From Nitrospirota bacterium (lineage in GTDB: Bacteria > Nitrospirota > Thermodesulfovibrionia > Thermodesulfovibrionales > SM23-35), in the NCBI GenBank assembly GCA_029883145.1, contig JAOUJR010000083.1, positions 1 through 7,231 on the forward strand: a stretch of 7,231 nucleotides of DNA, read 5' to 3'. The notes under the pieces were generated by a model. The model made no database searches. It had not been told where the DNA came from and saw only the letters and a list, made by a program, of their open reading frames with translations. Within the stretch, counting starts at the first letter, position 1. Each line of letters begins with the position of its first letter. This document shows, one piece after another, positions 6,311-7,231 of this stretch. The position numbers were made by a program, and so were the translations under genes.

Positions 6311-6481
6311 TAACAGAGTAAGCCCAAGGCATTCAGGGATTTCGAAGCCAAAAACCAGGGAATATCCTATTGTTTTTTTGTTAAAGTGTCATTAAGCTCT
6401 AACATATATATTTATGATACCTGTTGTAATATTAACCAGATTCGCCGCTGAAGTGCAGCGAAGAAAAGAGAATGAAGAGTA
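6311..6481 (+). other. Spacer between the two response regulators, possible kinase-tail remnant
   Basis: This 171-bp non-coding stretch contains a run of seven T (6373-6379) after a poorly paired potential stem (about 6347-6369). It also has AT-rich TATATT/TATGAT hexamers at 6407-6418 without a clear -35 box, and a hairpin CGCTG-AAGTG-CAGCG at 6446-6460. Its last 50 bp resemble the 3' end of the kinase gene. A weak terminator plus an internal promoter would fit, but neither is convincing, and read-through transcription from the kinase operon is equally possible. Confidence 0.35.
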
Positions 6482-7129
6482 GTGAGTATAAGAATCCTCT
6501 TAGTTGATGACCATAAGCTTATACGAGAGGGCATTCGTGTCTTGCTTGAGAGACATCCAGATATGGAAGTGGTTGCCGAGGCTGAGGACGGGCAGATAGC
6601 AGTAAAATTGGTTCAGAAACTTTTGCCCGATGTGGTCATCATGGATATTGCTATGCCTGTTTTGAATGGCATTGAAGCTACTCGACAGATTGTTACCAAA
6701 CACCCCGGTGTCAAGGTGCTTATCCTGTCAATACACACTGACAGATTATTAGTGACTGAATCAATGAGAGCAGGCGCGTTAGGCTATATGTTGAAGGATT
6801 GTGCATTCGAGGAGCTCGCATGCGCTATATACGCAGTGGTCTCTAACCAGATCTACCTGAGTCCTATGGCAGCCGGATTCGTGATCAAAGACGATATTTG
6901 CTTATCTATAACCAGATCAGGTTACTCTGACCTGACATCAAGGGAACGGGAAGTGCTCCAGCTTCTCTCACAAGGAATGACTACAAAACAAATTGCCTCC
7001 TCTCTCCAATTAAGTGTGAAGACCATCGAAACATATCGAAGGCAAATCCTCAAAAAATTGGATATTCACAATGTTGTTGAGCTTACCAAATACGCAGTCT
7101 GTGAAAAATCAACACCCAATGAAACCTGA
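6482..7129 (+). CDS. NarL/FixJ family response regulator, copy 2
   Basis: This 215-residue paralogue of the preceding regulator has the same layout. The receiver has Asp9-Asp10, phospho-acceptor Asp55 in VVIMDIAMPV, Ser83 in place of Thr83, and Lys105 in GYMLKDC, so it should be phosphorylatable. A divergent linker (DDICLSITRSGYSD) leads to a LuxR-type HTH at about 151-210 whose recognition region is the same as in copy 1 (TKQIASSLQLSVKTIETYR). The two proteins therefore probably recognise the same or very similar DNA sites. GTG at 6482 is the start: an in-frame TGA lies at 6473-6475 and no later start keeps the ILLVDD strand. Only a weak GAAGAG precedes it. It may be served by the same kinase or by another; the differing receiver surface suggests some divergence in partner or kinetics. 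Confidence 0.94.
   Translation: MSIRILLVDDHKLIREGIRVLLERHPDMEVVAEAEDGQIAVKLVQKLLPDVVIMDIAMPVLNGIEATRQIVTKHPGVKVLILSIHTDRLLVTESMRAGALGYMLKDCAFEELACAIYAVVSNQIYLSPMAAGFVIKDDICLSITRSGYSDLTSREREVLQLLSQGMTTKQIASSLQLSVKTIETYRRQILKKLDIHNVVELTKYAVCEKSTPNET
6931..7038 (+). repeat. HTH-coding block nearly identical to 6112-6219 (copy 2)
   Basis: This is the partner of the block in the first regulator. Identity falls sharply on both sides: the codons just upstream encode unrelated linker sequence, and downstream CGTCAGCAAATAATG becomes CGAAGGCAAATCCTC. Confidence 0.9.
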
Positions 7130-7165
7130 TGGAGATTGTGAGAATATTCAGATTGAGAAGGGACA

Positions 7166-7231
7166 ATGAAAGATAAAGGTTTACGTAAAAGCATAGTGAA
7201 TATACTGGTAGTCGAGGATGATAGGAACTTT
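7166..7231 (+). CDS. N-terminus of a further response-regulator receiver protein (truncated by window end)
   Basis: Twenty-two codons are visible, reading MKDKGLRKSIVNILVVEDDR and then NF at the edge. NILVVEDD is the typical first beta-strand and acidic pair of a CheY-like receiver. ATG at 7166 follows AAGGGA (7158-7163), a usable though close ribosome binding site; an in-frame GTG at 7196 just before the strand is an alternative start. It begins 36 nt after the second NarL-type regulator on the same strand, so it is probably in the same transcription unit. It is not a third near-copy of the NarL pair, because the N-terminal extension and VVEDDRNF differ from LLADDHK/LLVDDHK. The output domain lies outside the window, so a hybrid kinase, NtrC-type or other regulator are all possible. 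Confidence 0.7.
   Translation, partial: MKDKGLRKSIVNILVVEDDRNF

Noticed and set aside
6344..6379. Intrinsic terminator after the first response regulator
   Set aside because: Seven T residues are present, but the preceding stem has mismatches, a wobble pair and a long loop, so it is too weak to call.
6441..6462. Hairpin TTCGC/CGCTG...CAGCG before the second regulator as a riboswitch or attenuator
   Set aside because: A 5-bp perfect stem is easily formed by chance, and no conserved riboswitch core or T-run accompanies it.
1..7231. Mobile element, CRISPR array, tRNA or rRNA, or a novel defence system
   Set aside because: No transposase, integrase, terminal inverted repeats, regularly spaced repeats, cloverleaf sequences or defence-type domain combinations were seen on either strand.

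Overview
The window looks like chromosomal DNA from an AT-rich, probably anaerobic Gram-negative bacterium. A member of the Nitrospirota (Thermodesulfovibrio-like) or a deltaproteobacterial-type lineage would fit. The clues are a molybdenum-cofactor-type locus, a stand-alone CbiE of the anaerobic cobalamin pathway, ScpB, an exported LysM/NlpC-P60 protein, and a NarL-type two-component system with duplicated regulators. The taxonomic guess is inference only; no rRNA or marker phylogeny is available here.

Left part (1-1979): the C-terminal end of a periplasmic-binding-protein-like (PBP_like) protein, probably the tail of a MoeA-PBP or HTH-PBP molybdate/molybdopterin protein, reads rightward. 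It converges, with only 4 bp between stop codons, on a leftward ThiF/MoeB/HesA-type E1-like adenylyltransferase that lacks the usual catalytic cysteine. Divergent from that gene is cbiE (cobalt-precorrin-7 C5-methyltransferase), which carries two low-complexity, simple-repeat-like insertions inside its reading frame.

Middle part (2046-3905, minus strand): a compact probable operon read leftward. It has a 59-codon very basic small protein, then scpB (chromosome segregation), then a secreted three-LysM NlpC/P60 peptidoglycan hydrolase. Gaps are 42 and 15 nt.

Right part (3909-7231, plus strand): a very AT-rich divergent intergenic region with a 15-bp direct repeat leads into a membrane HAMP histidine kinase of the NarX/DegS type (HisKA_3). 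Its 3' end overlaps the first NarL/FixJ response regulator by 26 bp. A second, paralogous NarL/FixJ regulator follows after 171 bp, and the first 22 codons of a third receiver-type protein start 36 bp after that. The two complete regulators are mosaics. Their HTH-coding cores are almost identical in DNA (102/108 by hand count), while the first 120 nt of their receivers are about 70% identical. This suggests gene conversion or recombination after a tandem duplication. The spacer before the second regulator may also keep a decayed copy of the kinase 3' end.

No RNA gene, CRISPR array, insertion sequence or obvious novel defence system is visible. The best second-look items are the regulator duplication and its mosaic identity, the possible kinase remnant, the repeat-derived insertions in cbiE, the cysteine-less MoeB-like enzyme, and the small basic protein.
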